Assembly: GCA_003116875.1 (NCBI GenBank)
Contig: BCKT01000015.1
Location: 744,001 to 808,000, forward strand
Source: Takashimella koratensis
Taxonomy: Eukaryota > Basidiomycota > Tremellomycetes > Trichosporonales > Tetragoniomycetaceae
Direction: 5' to 3'
DNA length: 64,000 nucleotides
In this document: in pieces, positions 47,295 through 57,408 of the stretch
Layout of the letters: every line of letters begins with the position of its first letter
Numbering within the stretch: the stretch's first letter is position 1
The notes under the pieces: model-generated
The model's database searches: none
What the model was told of the DNA's origin: nothing
Seen by the model: the letters and a program-made list of their open reading frames with translations, nothing else
Position numbers and translations under genes: made by a program

Positions 47295-48326
47295 TTAGTC
47301 CTCTTCCACATAATGCGTATCTTTCAAAGCTTGGTAAATCAAAAGTGTACCGTCAGGCAACGTGGAAACTCGATGTGAGGTGACGCCGGTGTAACAACAG
47401 GGACAATGTTCTAAGTGTATGTTCTCGTTGAAGCTCGTCTTGAAAAGGTTCGTGACAGCTGAATCAACTTTAGACATAAACTTCCTGCGACCACCCTGGG
47501 TAGTGAAGTCTCGGTATTGTCTTGCAAGATCGACGATGGTGCGAAACTCCAAGTCACCAAACTCATCGCCGACGAACTTGCGTCTGTGGTCGTTATCGAT
47601 CGTCTTGCAATCGCACGACGAGCCGTCATCCTCATGCGGCTCCCAGTATCCTGGAGCGCTCGAATCAATGGTGCGGGAGACATCGATTGGTGCTCCCACC
47701 ATAAAGATGGGCGGACAACCGTTGTCGCTTGGGGGGATGTATTTGATCAAAAAGTTGTTTGACCTTTCCGCGCCTTGAAATCCCGAGTCATGTATGCAGT
47801 GTGATAGTTTGTGAGCGAAGGGGAAGAACTTGGAGGCTTCGTTGACTCCAAGAGGGGGATTGAAGCTCATGTTTACGCTGTTCACACGCTCTTCTAGGGG
47901 ACAATGAGCACTACCCGCCTCCCCGTGCAGCTCTTGAATTCGTTCCGCCGATACCGGTACCAAGACTTGGCTGGTGCCTTCGGCCGTCACAAGTGACCCC
48001 TGTTTCTGTAGCTCTGATAGTATCCCTTCCCAGTATGACTTGCAATCTGCTGTGATTTTCTCCACGAGTAAGGTGGGGTCGGTGACTTGATACTTACCCA
48101 ACAACCAAGAGGCTGCCGAGAGGCGCGCAACATAGTTGTCGTGACCGTCTGACGATGACCTGGCCGCCTTGCGCAGCTCTTCCAAGTGAAGTGCTTCGAG
48201 CGTTTCAGCTACAAATGGCCCTTGGGTGAACTTCTTAGGGAAACCTTGGTGGCAAGTTCTCGCCATGTCTTTGTCGAGCTGAACACAGGTGCCGTTATCA
48301 AATACGACAAACGAACGTAGCTCCAT
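47295..48326 (-). CDS. Tandem family copy B (function unknown; start uncertain)
   Basis: Intronless frame sharing the family layout. The first in-frame ATG is at 48326 (MELRSFVVFDNGTCVQLDKD), giving 343 residues; the open frame runs on to 48626 without another ATG. Family motifs: MSFNPPLGVNEASKFFPFAH (like copies C and D), CPPIFMVGAPIDVSRTIDSS ending in SAP, MSKVDSAVTNLFKTSF, GTLLIYQALKD and an acidic end YVEED like copy D. A TATA-like TTTAAGAT lies at about 48472-48482, and the only ATG at the expected distance (48412) is one base out of frame. The 5' end may therefore be frameshifted, or translation may start at 48326 with a shortened N-terminus. A HCPLEERVNS and several Cys (CPCC near the end) are specific to this copy. 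Confidence 0.62.
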   Translation of the reverse strand: MELRSFVVFDNGTCVQLDKDMARTCHQGFPKKFTQGPFVAETLEALHLEELRKAARSSSDGHDNYVARLSAASWLLGKYQVTDPTLLVEKITADCKSYWEGILSELQKQGSLVTAEGTSQVLVPVSAERIQELHGEAGSAHCPLEERVNSVNMSFNPPLGVNEASKFFPFAHKLSHCIHDSGFQGAERSNNFLIKYIPPSDNGCPPIFMVGAPIDVSRTIDSSAPGYWEPHEDDGSSCDCKTIDNDHRRKFVGDEFGDLEFRTIVDLARQYRDFTTQGGRRKFMSKVDSAVTNLFKTSFNENIHLEHCPCCYTGVTSHRVSTLPDGTLLIYQALKDTHYVEED

Positions 48327-49203
48327 CCCGAGCACTCCCGGCTCTCTGTCGATGAAAAATGTGACAGAGGGGTAGTTGGATATTTCCTGAACACGGTGGT
48401 GGAATTGTTCATGATTGTTGGTGGCGAAAGGTGTCGAGTCAAGATAGGATGGGTAATGCTCAATCGGTATGATCTTAAATATTGGGAGATTGACTGAGTA
48501 CGTCCTCCATCGGTTCTCTCGACTGGGAGTTTGCACACGGATAGGTGACCTTTTAGCCGGTGAAAGGGAGTGTGCAAAGGACGTCGGAGACAATGGAAAG
48601 TGCAAGTGAGAAAGGACTTCCCACAACTGGCCGGTGAGGGGTGAAAGGTTGGCCCCACGATAAGGGAGCGACTCTGATGGTAAGTGTTGGCAAAAAAATG
48701 TCTTGTACTCAAGACTGATTTCTTGCTCTGCATATCACGCGGATTATGACAAGAGCACCACACTCCCTTCACGATACCACCGCTGCTTTGATAACTCCTT
48801 TGGTTGGGCTCACGATGATGACCCATGCTGCTCGCCTAGAGGCCGGACAAGAGCCGAGACCGAGCGCCCCGTTAACGGTCAAGCGGTCCAGGCTTAGACG
48901 GTTGTTCTGAAGCCGATCGATCGCCTTAGTCGGTTGCCGAGAGAAGCTCCTCAGCAAGGGCCGGGGAAGTAGCAGAGGAGCTGATTGGCTACCTTGGCGA
49001 AAAACGGATGTCTCGCTCTTTCCACCAATGAGGCAATCCTTACTGTATCAGCCGCGATCATTTTTAATTCCGGCAGTATCGGCTTTCCAGCGCTCCGACA
49101 CCGACGTGACTCAACAAACTCAACATCGACTCGTTTTCCTACTCGATACAAAAGCACGACGGCCTCGACTCTGCACTCTTTTCCCATCCCTCCATATTCC
49201 ACC
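48327..49203. other. Divergent region between copy B and the methyltransferase
   Basis: Contains the copy B core promoter and the upstream region of the plus-strand O-methyltransferase. The 100 codons open upstream of the copy B ATG overlap these promoter-like signals and are probably not translated. Confidence 0.5.
48555..48570 (+). promoter_or_regulatory. CCGGTGAAAGG element upstream of family copy B
   Basis: AGCCGGTGAAAGGGAG, about 75 bases upstream of the TATA-like site of copy B. Matching elements occur upstream of copy C (51571) and copy D (53741) in the same orientation. Unknown factor; the shared position relative to the core promoter suggests co-regulation. Confidence 0.5.
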
Positions 49204-49979
49204 ATGTCTGACCAGTATCAAATGCCGAATCCTGTTCAAGCCACGCCAGAAGTCCACGCCCTGCTCGACCGGCTCCACCAGCTTTCTCTCGACCAAGAGA
49301 AGAGCATCGAAATTGGTTCCATCCCCAAAGAGGACTTTGACAACTTTATGCGGGACAAGTTTATCGCTCTTGACCAAGACAAGTGTTGGTTCATCTATCA
49401 GCTTATCCTCGCCATGGGCGCGAAGAACGTGGTCGAGGTGAGTCACGTCGTTGGTGGTTGTTAGCCGGCTAAGATGCTTTGTATCGAAGGTCGGTACTAG
49501 CTTCGGTGTGAGCACAATCTACCTAGCTCTGGCGATACAGAAGAACCTGGGCATCAGTGGTGGCAGCGGCAAAGTGATCGCAACAGAGTTCGAGGCGAGC
49601 AAAGCTGCGATAGCCAGGGGCCACTGGAAGGAGGCTGGGGTTGGGGATGTGATCGATTTGCGGGAAGGTGATCTCAGGGAGACACTGAAGGAGGGGCTTC
49701 CTACCATCGATGTGGTCGTCCTTGACAGTAAGTCGAACCAATGTGACGTTGAGCGCTGGTGACCTCTCAGTCTGGGCTCCAATGACGGTCCCCGCCTTGA
49801 CACTATTGGAGCCTCACCTACGTCCCGGCGCGGTAGTACTCTGCGACAACTCCATCTCGTCGGCAAAGCGATACAAAGACTTGCAGGAGTACATGAGGGC
49901 ACCGGACAGTGGCTACACTAACCTCACCGTCCCGTATTCTAAGGGTCTGGAGATGAGCGTGTTTGTTGGCCGTGGTTGA
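49204..49979 (+). CDS. SAM-dependent O-methyltransferase-like protein
   Basis: Small class I methyltransferase of the catechol/caffeoyl-CoA O-methyltransferase type, cytosolic. Three exons (49204..49437, 49490..49727, 49771..49979) give 226 residues. SAM-binding strand and loop: KNVVEVGTSFGVSTIYLALA, then GKVIATEFEASKAAIARGHW (acidic residue for the ribose) and IDVVVLDIWAPMTVPALTLL (metal/active-site Asp region), followed by LRPGAVVLCDNSISSAKRYK, where the CDN matches the metal-binding DN pair of the family. The substrate cannot be inferred. Intron-containing and on the opposite strand from the flanking intronless family, so it appears to be an unrelated resident between copies B and C. Confidence 0.85.
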
Positions 49980-50242
49980 ATGTAAGGTCCTTTTACATGA
50001 ACCCCTCAGGGACATGAACTATGCCTTTGGTCCAACCGGCCCTTCACTCGTCTGCAGTTGAGGAATAACATAAGTAGATGACGCAGAGAGCCGACGAAGA
50101 TGTGGGGGAAGGGGGACGACTGAAGACGAGGCGAGTCTCGAATGTGACTCTGTATATCAACATTTGTCATACCGGTCATGTGCGAGCAAAGAGTCATATA
50201 TTGCATCACTGTTCCACATCTCGATCCTCATTGGTCAAGATC
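49980..50242. other. Intergenic between convergent genes
   Basis: 3' flanks of the methyltransferase (plus) and copy C (minus). Nothing recognised. Confidence 0.45.
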
Positions 50243-51334
50243 TCATTTGTGATAAAGAGTGAAACTAAATCTGTCAACGGCTCCCCTGCGCTTTCCAAGA
50301 AGTTTCCTCTTCCTTGCGGCTTCAGAATCCATAGTATCGACCGAAGGGTCAAAGGAAGTGGCATATAGGTTTGCCACAGTGCTCTCGATGGTCTTCCTCA
50401 CTTCTTGTTCATCAAGAACGTTGTCCATCCCGCTGAGCGCTGAGAGGACAACATCGAACTCGCGCTGTCGGAAAGTGTCGGTTAGAGTTCTTCGAGGACT
50501 GTTATTGAACCTTGGCAGGTCGGCCGTGTTCTCATCAGATGGTAAAACTGGCTCGGACGCCAAGGCAATGACAGAGGCTTGGTCCCCCGAAGTGAGGGTA
50601 AGCCTGGGAGCGCTCTTGTTGATACGTGGCTCGGCGGTCCTAGACGTCATCCAAAGAATGCTTGGTGTGCCCGTGGAATCCTCTTTTACTTTGAGCAAAC
50701 CAAGAGGAGTTTTGGTTGCGTCCTTGAACGCTGACCTGGTAGTCGACACCCCCGTAGAGTGGCTCCATGGGTAGTACTTGGCCATATTGTCGATGCTTAG
50801 CGGGGGTCTAAACTGGACGATGCAGTCACCCATGTCCAACTGCAATTCTCTTGAAGAAGTCAGAAACTGGTAAGCGTTACGCGCGGTGTTCGAGTCGATG
50901 AGGATTGTCGATCCTTCACGGTTCATGGACTCAACAAGGTGACCTTTCCACGCACTTGTAAGTGGCTCAAGGACGTCGCCCAACTCTTTCTTGGCAACTT
51001 GGTAAGGGGTCATCGTCGAAGCACCTGATTCGACGCCCTCTACATCCGGTTTGTCCATATCCATATCAGACAGTTCGTCATCACCGGAAGGGGGATCTGA
51101 GTTCTCATCATACAATTTGTCCAAAGCGAGGAGGATCAAACTGCTGGAAGTCTTGGAAAGATGACCGGCATCCTTGAGCGATTGCAAGTTTGCTTTGGCC
51201 TCATCCACAGACAGTAAATGAAATTCGCCGTCGGGGTCTTGGCCGATGGAAGAGAGGGTAAGCAAAAGCTTGCTGTTGCCTCCTTCTCGGGCTAAAACAG
51301 GTTCGTCCATGAGCATGACTGTATCGGTATCCAT
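50243..51334 (-). CDS. Tandem family copy C (363 aa, intronless, function unknown)
   Basis: The best-preserved family member: ATG at 51334, uninterrupted to the stop at 50243. N-terminal module: LLLTLSSIGQDPDGEFHLLS. An acidic linker with DDELSDMDMDKPD follows, then a helical region. Central module: CIVQFRPPLSIDNMAKYYPW, then LGLLKVKEDSTGTPSILWM and EPRINKSAPRL. C-terminal module: FRQREFDVVLSALSGMDNV, VRKTIESTVANLYATSF, and a final basic stretch RFSFTLYHK. No transmembrane segment, signal peptide or enzyme signature is visible. The core promoter has a TATA-like site (GTATAGAAAG, at about 51458-51467 on the minus strand) about 125 bases upstream of the ATG. Closest to copy D by motif. Confidence 0.75.
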   Translation of the reverse strand: MDTDTVMLMDEPVLAREGGNSKLLLTLSSIGQDPDGEFHLLSVDEAKANLQSLKDAGHLSKTSSSLILLALDKLYDENSDPPSGDDELSDMDMDKPDVEGVESGASTMTPYQVAKKELGDVLEPLTSAWKGHLVESMNREGSTILIDSNTARNAYQFLTSSRELQLDMGDCIVQFRPPLSIDNMAKYYPWSHSTGVSTTRSAFKDATKTPLGLLKVKEDSTGTPSILWMTSRTAEPRINKSAPRLTLTSGDQASVIALASEPVLPSDENTADLPRFNNSPRRTLTDTFRQREFDVVLSALSGMDNVLDEQEVRKTIESTVANLYATSFDPSVDTMDSEAARKRKLLGKRRGAVDRFSFTLYHK

Positions 51335-51457
51335 CTTGAGGTGTGCGTTGTGTATGAAGCGTGGTCGTCGCGTTGAAAGTCGAGACGACAGTTATAGCAG
51401 AGACCACAGTAGACTGTTGGTACGGAGAAAGTAAAAGTATCGAGACTGAGCTCTTGC

Positions 51458-51480
51458 TTTCTATACCTCGCTCTCTAGGT
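51458..51480 (-). promoter_or_regulatory. TATA-box block of family copy C
   Basis: Minus strand reads AGAGAGCGAGGTATAGAAAG. Copy D has AGAGAGCAAAGTATATAAGG at the same relative place. Conservation over about 20 bases, including bases outside the TATA box, supports a shared core promoter. Confidence 0.6.
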
Positions 51481-51570
51481 GGAAAACGGAGGCGATTCAG
51501 CTGTATGGGAAGTTGACATGCAGTCTTCCCTTGACCATACGCGGCTGAGAATGCTCCCAACCGGTAATGG

Positions 51571-51590
51571 TAACCGGTGAAAGGTAGCGT
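51571..51590 (+). promoter_or_regulatory. CCGGTGAAAGG element upstream of family copy C
   Basis: TAACCGGTGAAAGGTAGCGT, about 105 bases upstream of the copy C TATA block. A partial second CCGGTAATGG lies 10 bases before it. Matches the copy D element almost base for base. Confidence 0.55.
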
Positions 51591-52296
51591 ATGGCGTACA
51601 ATAGCTCTCCAATGACGATCTCTGACGACCGTGGAAAAAACCTCGGTCTCGGTCTCAAGCCTCGACATGCATCAGCACCTGTACCAACGATTTCCACGTC
51701 GGCTGTATGTGACCAAGGCAACCGGTCTTTTGTGTACCGGCGTTTGACGGATCTAGAAAGGATCAAGGCTTCAAAGGTGACGTCGAGCTGTCTCAAGGTG
51801 TCTTCCTTTGTAGCGCGTGTGCAGATTTGCAAAGTTCAGCTCGACTTTCGGCAGGGAGGCAACATCATAGGATAGGGGCGGCTGTAAAGTTGGCCTGTGG
51901 TGAAGCGTCTCCCATCTTCTGCCTCTCCCTTTGCGTTCGGCTTCCATATGTACGACGCGACTCTCGTTGGCGGGTCTATGGCAAACTTTTATCAAGAGAT
52001 ACGCACGCCAATACACGACAGTGATCACATTGCAATTACCAAACCGTATGATTGAAATAGATGGACAATGTTACCCGAGATCTGGACAGTTTGAGACGTC
52101 GGAATTGCATTTGAGAAAAACCTCGTCAGAGGTAATGTCAAGATGATCACTGTCCTCATAATAGACTATTAGCGTGTTGAAATTTGCGACTTGGAATTGA
52201 TACCGTCTAGGTGGAACAGTGAGAATTCATTATGGGAAATTATTATCAACTGACAGTCACGCGACCACGACTTAAAAGCGATCGTACATTTGAAAT

Positions 52297-52350
52297 CCAT
52301 CCACGACTGAGATCGTCATCACCCCATCCACGACTGAGATCGTCATCACC
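52297..52350 (+). repeat. 27-base tandem duplication
   Basis: Two adjacent identical 27-base units with core CGACTGAGATCGTCATC, just downstream of the copy D stop codon. Identity of the two units suggests a recent duplication. Confidence 0.85.
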
Positions 52351-52389
52351 CTCTCATGACTCTCTGGAGCACTAAAGAGCTCGAGCTAC

Positions 52390-53535
52390 TTAATCTTCAT
52401 CCACTATGTCGTCATCATGAATATGATAGAGGGTGAATTTGAAACGACTGTTCTCATACGTGCACTCTCCATCCGTCGCCTCGGGTCGAAGCGGGCCTCC
52501 GTCCAGGTTAATTTGAGACACGGAATCCGACTCTGGTTTGAACGACGTGGCGAAAAGTTCTGTAACAGTACGATAGATTGTCTCCCGCATCGTCTTGATG
52601 TCATCAAGATTATCCAGCTTCTCGAGGGCTGAAAAGATGGCCCTGGCCTCCTTCTCGCGGAAGGCCTCTGTCACCAGGCGAGGCGCGAGGGAGAAAGTGG
52701 GGATGGGCGGGAGAGCGATTCCATCTTCCCAATCGTCCTCATCATCTGAGAGAGCCGACGAGTGATCATCTCTACAGGGAGGTTTGAACAGTGGAGCGCT
52801 GCCCATGATATGCGGCTCGACCTCGGTGGACACAGCAAAACGAATGCTTGGTTTTTTTCCCCTGTGCGTTCTTAATTTGAAAAGGCCATGCGAGCTTCTA
52901 GTCCCTCCTCGAAGAGCTTTCAAGTTCGACTCGACATATTGTGAGTGGTTCCAAGGATAGTGGGTTGATTTGTTATTGAGATCCAAAGGAGGATTAAAGA
53001 TCACCGCCGAGTCCTTCACGTCCTCGTATATCACACTCGGGGAACTTAGATAGTGGCAAGCGCTGCGTTCATCACCCCATGTAATAGGGATCATTGAGGA
53101 TCCGTTTTTCAGGCGAGAGCTGACAAAGTCATTCCTCACCTTCTCTAGCAGAGCCTTGGCATCTTTGAAGACCTTTTCCGCTTTCTGATACTTTGACGCT
53201 GGGCCCGCGGGTGCTTTCGTTGTCAAAGTTGACAATAGCGACAAGTTGGTTGTCCTCTCGGCAAGGTCCTTGCCAGCGAAACCACGTTGAACGTCTTCTT
53301 CATCTAGCGTGGTCAAAGCGTTGAAAAGTTCTTGGTTGCCAGACCCTCCGAGGTACCCAGTACGACTGAGAAGGTTCATCAGTTACTTTGCATCAGCAAC
53401 AGACATCATCTGGCATTTGCCTTGACCATCTTCCACAATGGACAAAACATGCACGTCAAGTTTGCCTTCCGAGCGACAAAAGGAGATCGGATTCTTGAAG
53501 AGTTGGTCGACAGGGTCTTCTGTTCCGCCACCCAT
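52390..53535 (-). pseudogene. Tandem family copy D, interrupted by an in-frame stop
   Basis: Reading from the ATG at 53535, the frame is open for 50 codons, meets TAA at 53385-53383, and continues in the same frame to the stop at 52390. Both sides align with copy C without a gap: LDVHVLSIVEDGQGKCQMMS upstream (like LTLSSIGQDPDGEFHLLS) and LLSRTGYLGG downstream (like LKDAGHLSK). So the stop sits inside the conserved N-terminal module. An ATG six bases after the TAA (53379) could start a shortened 329-residue protein. Downstream motifs are intact: SAVIFNPPLDLNNKSTHYPW, SHGLFKLRTHRGKKPSIRF, EPHIMGSAPLF, FREKEARAIFSALEKLDNL, YRTVTELFATSF, RFKFTLYHIHDDD. The rest shows no decay, so the change is recent, or it is a sequencing error, or the short form is used. 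Confidence 0.65.
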
Positions 53536-53639
53536 GTTGGAACGAATTTGGGTTCAAAGTGGTGAGTCTGTTGAATGAGGTTGCTAAACTAAAGTAGCTG
53601 CTTGAGTGAAGAATCAAAGAGGAGTACAATAGGTTGACC

Positions 53640-53665
53640 ATGCCTTATATACTTTGCTCTCTGGA
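53640..53665 (-). promoter_or_regulatory. TATA-box block of family copy D
   Basis: Minus strand reads AGAGAGCAAAGTATATAAGG, about 110 bases upstream of the ATG at 53535. It matches the copy C block. A strong TATA box in a tandem family suggests inducible expression, which is an inference. Confidence 0.65.
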
Positions 53666-53740
53666 TGGCTGCTTGCTGTGATAAGATCCGGTTGTTTCAA
53701 CCGAGTGATTCCATAAGTATCATTCAAACGTCCCGATGAT

Positions 53741-53760
53741 AACCGGTCAAAGGGTGCGCT
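53741..53760 (+). promoter_or_regulatory. CCGGTCAAAGG element upstream of family copy D
   Basis: AACCGGTCAAAGGGTGCGCT, about 90 bases upstream of the copy D TATA block; counterpart of the elements before copies B and C. Confidence 0.55.
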
Positions 53761-54571
53761 CTTTGTTTTCGCGAAAGGCAGCTATCCAGTCGTTTCACCG
53801 AAAGCCAACGAAAGGAGCTCATCTTGTTGTTGGGTGAAACATGAAGCTGTCTGCACTTCTTTTCATTCTCGCTTTCGTTGACGATGAGACAACCATTCAC
53901 TTCGTTTCAGAGGAAAACACCTTTGCGGATGGTTTCAATCACTCACTCCCTTGTCACCAAACTTGGTCTGGTCTAGATCGAGTCGAGCGTTATCGCTGCA
54001 AGAAAGGAGGTACCAAGAAAGGTAACGCTCACCTACGAGCTTATCCGTTCATCTACTCTGTTTGTCCATTGTAGGCGAGTTGGAGTGTTTCTGATACGTG
54101 AGGCGACAACGATCCGATCATGCTCGTGATGAATGGGACAGTCCGATGCATGTTTCCTCGCAAAGCAGTAGATGTCGACTCACGCGATGACGGTAAGACA
54201 AGCGTGTTAGCCACGTTGCCACCACGCGTCGGTTTGCCACTCGCCGCTCGGCCGCTTAACCGGGATCCATGCCCCGATTACCATCTCTCACCTTTACAAC
54301 GTCACCCACATCACTGCCTTGACCACCGCCGACGCATCCGTAATCACTCCGGATCGCTTCTAGCTACCTAGTCACGTCGCGTCCTGCCCGACTCGACGTG
54401 CTCCGACCCCCTCTTACCCACGTCCTACTAGAGCCATAGAGCTAGAGTCATCTAGACTTGCTCCTCTCCTCGTCTCGCCTCCTAGTCTCCTCGCCTTCCC
54501 TTCCCTTCCCACCCTACCACTTCCCATTCTGGCCACACCGCTTGCTCCACCGTACCCCACCGCTCATCACA
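53761..54571. other. Intergenic, no gene seen
   Basis: Upstream flank of copy D and promoter of the AMMECR1 gene. An open frame at 53841-54074 begins with a hydrophobic stretch (MKLSALLFILAFV) but is otherwise not convincing. Confidence 0.5.
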
Positions 54572-55495
<924 letters not shown>

Positions 55496-55857
55496 GGATC
55501 AAAAGGGGGTGAGGGAGTGATGGAGATGTGGAGATGTGCAGGGCGATGAGGCAGTGGAAGGGAATAGGACGTTGAAGATGAGATTATCGTGTCGATAGTG
55601 ATTAGGCTTGACCTGACTTTTGACTTTGTTTGTGTACATGTACATGTGATTGTGTATCAAAGCGGACGTGACGAACCGAGATAAGCGATACCATTTGTTG
55701 CATAGACTCATGGAGATAAGTACATCGTGACGTGAAGTGACCATCGACATGGGTGATAAGATGAGCTAACAAAGACGAACCGATGGCACAATGAACTTTT
55801 TCAACCACCACCGTTCCCTCACCTCTGACATGGACCTGTCTTTCCTCTTCCCGACCT
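55496..55857. other. Intergenic between convergent genes
   Basis: 3' flanks of the AMMECR1 (plus) and CWC21 (minus) genes. Nothing recognised. Confidence 0.5.
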
Positions 55858-57189
55858 TTACGCACGGTCCGCCCTCGCGCGACTCGGTTCCGGGGTGAGC
55901 GACCTCTCCGACCTATCGGGCGACTCGCTTGGAGAGTACCTCCTTCTCCTAACCGGCGACCTGGACCTCGACAGCGACCTCGAGTCATCCCTTCGCCTTT
56001 GAACCGGCCGCCGGTCGTCCTCCGAGTCTGAAACAGACGGGGCGCGTTTCCTCGGCGGGGGCGGCGAGGGTGAGCGGGATTCAAATGCCGCTCTATGACG
56101 AGGAGGGGGCGAGTCCGAGTCCACTCGACGACGAGGAGGGGGAGAAGGTGAGTCTCGGCGCCTAAGAGCTGGGGAAGGGGATCGACGTCGAGGAGGCGGA
56201 GACGCGGACCGAGCAGGTGAAGGAGAGTATTGGACTCGAGAACGGCGATCAACTCGGTCAGAGCGGTCACGGTCAAAGTCCCTGTCTCGGAAGTCTCTGT
56301 CGCGACGGGGCGCGGGAGAGCGTTCACGGTCACGCTCATCTCGGGTGTCTCGGGCGTCACGGTCGCGGGGTCCTTCACGTTCGCGGCGCTTGGCATCTTG
56401 TTGTCTGTCCAAAGTCAGAATCCACCTCTTGAAACCCAACTTCCACCTTATCTCTATCCCAAACTCACTTCTTATACTCCTCTCTCCTTCTCAATTTCTC
56501 CTTCTCCTCCCACTCTCTCCTCCTCCTCTCTTCCTCCCTCTCCCTCTTTACCGCCTCCTCTACCTTTGCTTTCTCCCTCTCCTCTCTCTCCCTGAGTCGC
56601 TCGGCTCGCTCTTCCTCCGTCTCACGCTGGAACGCCTTGCCTTCCACGTGGTCGGCGGAAACGCCCAAAGCACGCTGGAGTCGAGTCATCTCGGCTTGCT
56701 TGGCAGCTGCGATCGAGTGGGAGTCGGTTCCACGTCGAGCAGGGGCAGAGGAAGGGGCTGCAAGGAGTCGGGTTCGAAGACCAGTCACAGCGGTTTCGAT
56801 ATCGTCCTCATCGGCTCTGTTTCGAGTCAGCAAGGCTTTCTTTTTTGGCTTCTATCCGAATCCACCGTCGGTCCATTCGAATCCACCTTTTATCCCTACC
56901 ATCGATCCATCCAAATCACTTACCCATCATCCTCCATCCTATCCCTCAGTTCCGCACATTTCACCTCGACCGCTCTTTTCCTCTCATGTTCCAGAATCCC
57001 TTGATCCGGCTGACGATGGACTGGCGGTTTCGCAATCGAGTCTAGGTAATCCTCGTACCTCCCTACACCGGGTGCGCCGGGTGCGCCGGGTGGGCCCGAT
57101 CGGATTTGAAGGTGAGAGGTGTTGCGGACAATGTAGCCGTTTGTCCCGGACCCGCGTGCGGTGGAGAGACCGACGCCGTTGTAAGACAT
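55858..57189 (-). CDS. CWC21: CWC21-type pre-mRNA splicing factor with RS domain
   Basis: Spliceosome component near the catalytic centre; binds Prp8 and Snu114 through the cwf21 domain. Exons 57189..56924, 56816..56469 and 56404..55858 give 386 residues. The N-terminus [20 protein letters not shown] is characteristic of CWC21/SRRM2, followed by RPQ/PPG-type spacer and the cwf21 helices ([29 protein letters not shown]). A long charged helix (about residues 145-205) follows, and the C-terminal 180 residues form an RS-like domain ([19 protein letters not shown]), as in SRRM2 and unlike the short yeast protein. The RS frame was chosen over two overlapping frames because it continues the splice phase. 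Confidence 0.9.
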
Positions 57190-57408
57190 GGTGAGTGCGT
57201 AGGGGTTGAGACGGTGGAGAGGATGATGGTGAAGAAGAAGAAGAGTCAAGGTAGGAGAAAAGTCGGGCGGCGGGTTAAGCAGGGATTTGCTAAACCGAGG
57301 CCATCCGACAGGGCAAAGTACTCTGTGACGGCCCCCCTTCCCCTCCACATTTTCTCCCTCTCTTTTGGGTCCACTCTACATCTCTTCGTCCAGCGCTATC
57401 TAGCTACG
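57190..57408. other. Divergent promoter region
   Basis: Separates CWC21 (minus) and the Ser-rich protein (plus). Nothing further recognised. Confidence 0.45.

Larger units (their letters stand above)
51335..52389. other. Intergenic between copies C and D
   Basis: Holds the copy C promoter and the 3' flank of copy D. No gene; short open frames on both strands lack domains or splice structure. A 27-base tandem duplication lies at 52297-52350. Confidence 0.5.

Noticed and set aside
48327..48626. 100-codon N-terminal extension of copy B
   Set aside because: Has no ATG and overlaps the CCGGT element and the TATA-like site, so it is promoter rather than coding.
53368..53388. A 21-base GT...AG segment around the TAA in copy D, as a possible intron
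   Set aside because: Far shorter than workable introns, and copies C and D align without a gap through it, so its removal would delete seven conserved positions.
53841..54074. 77-codon frame with a hydrophobic N-terminus
   Set aside because: Starts like a signal peptide, but no coherent continuation, splice structure or family; probably chance.
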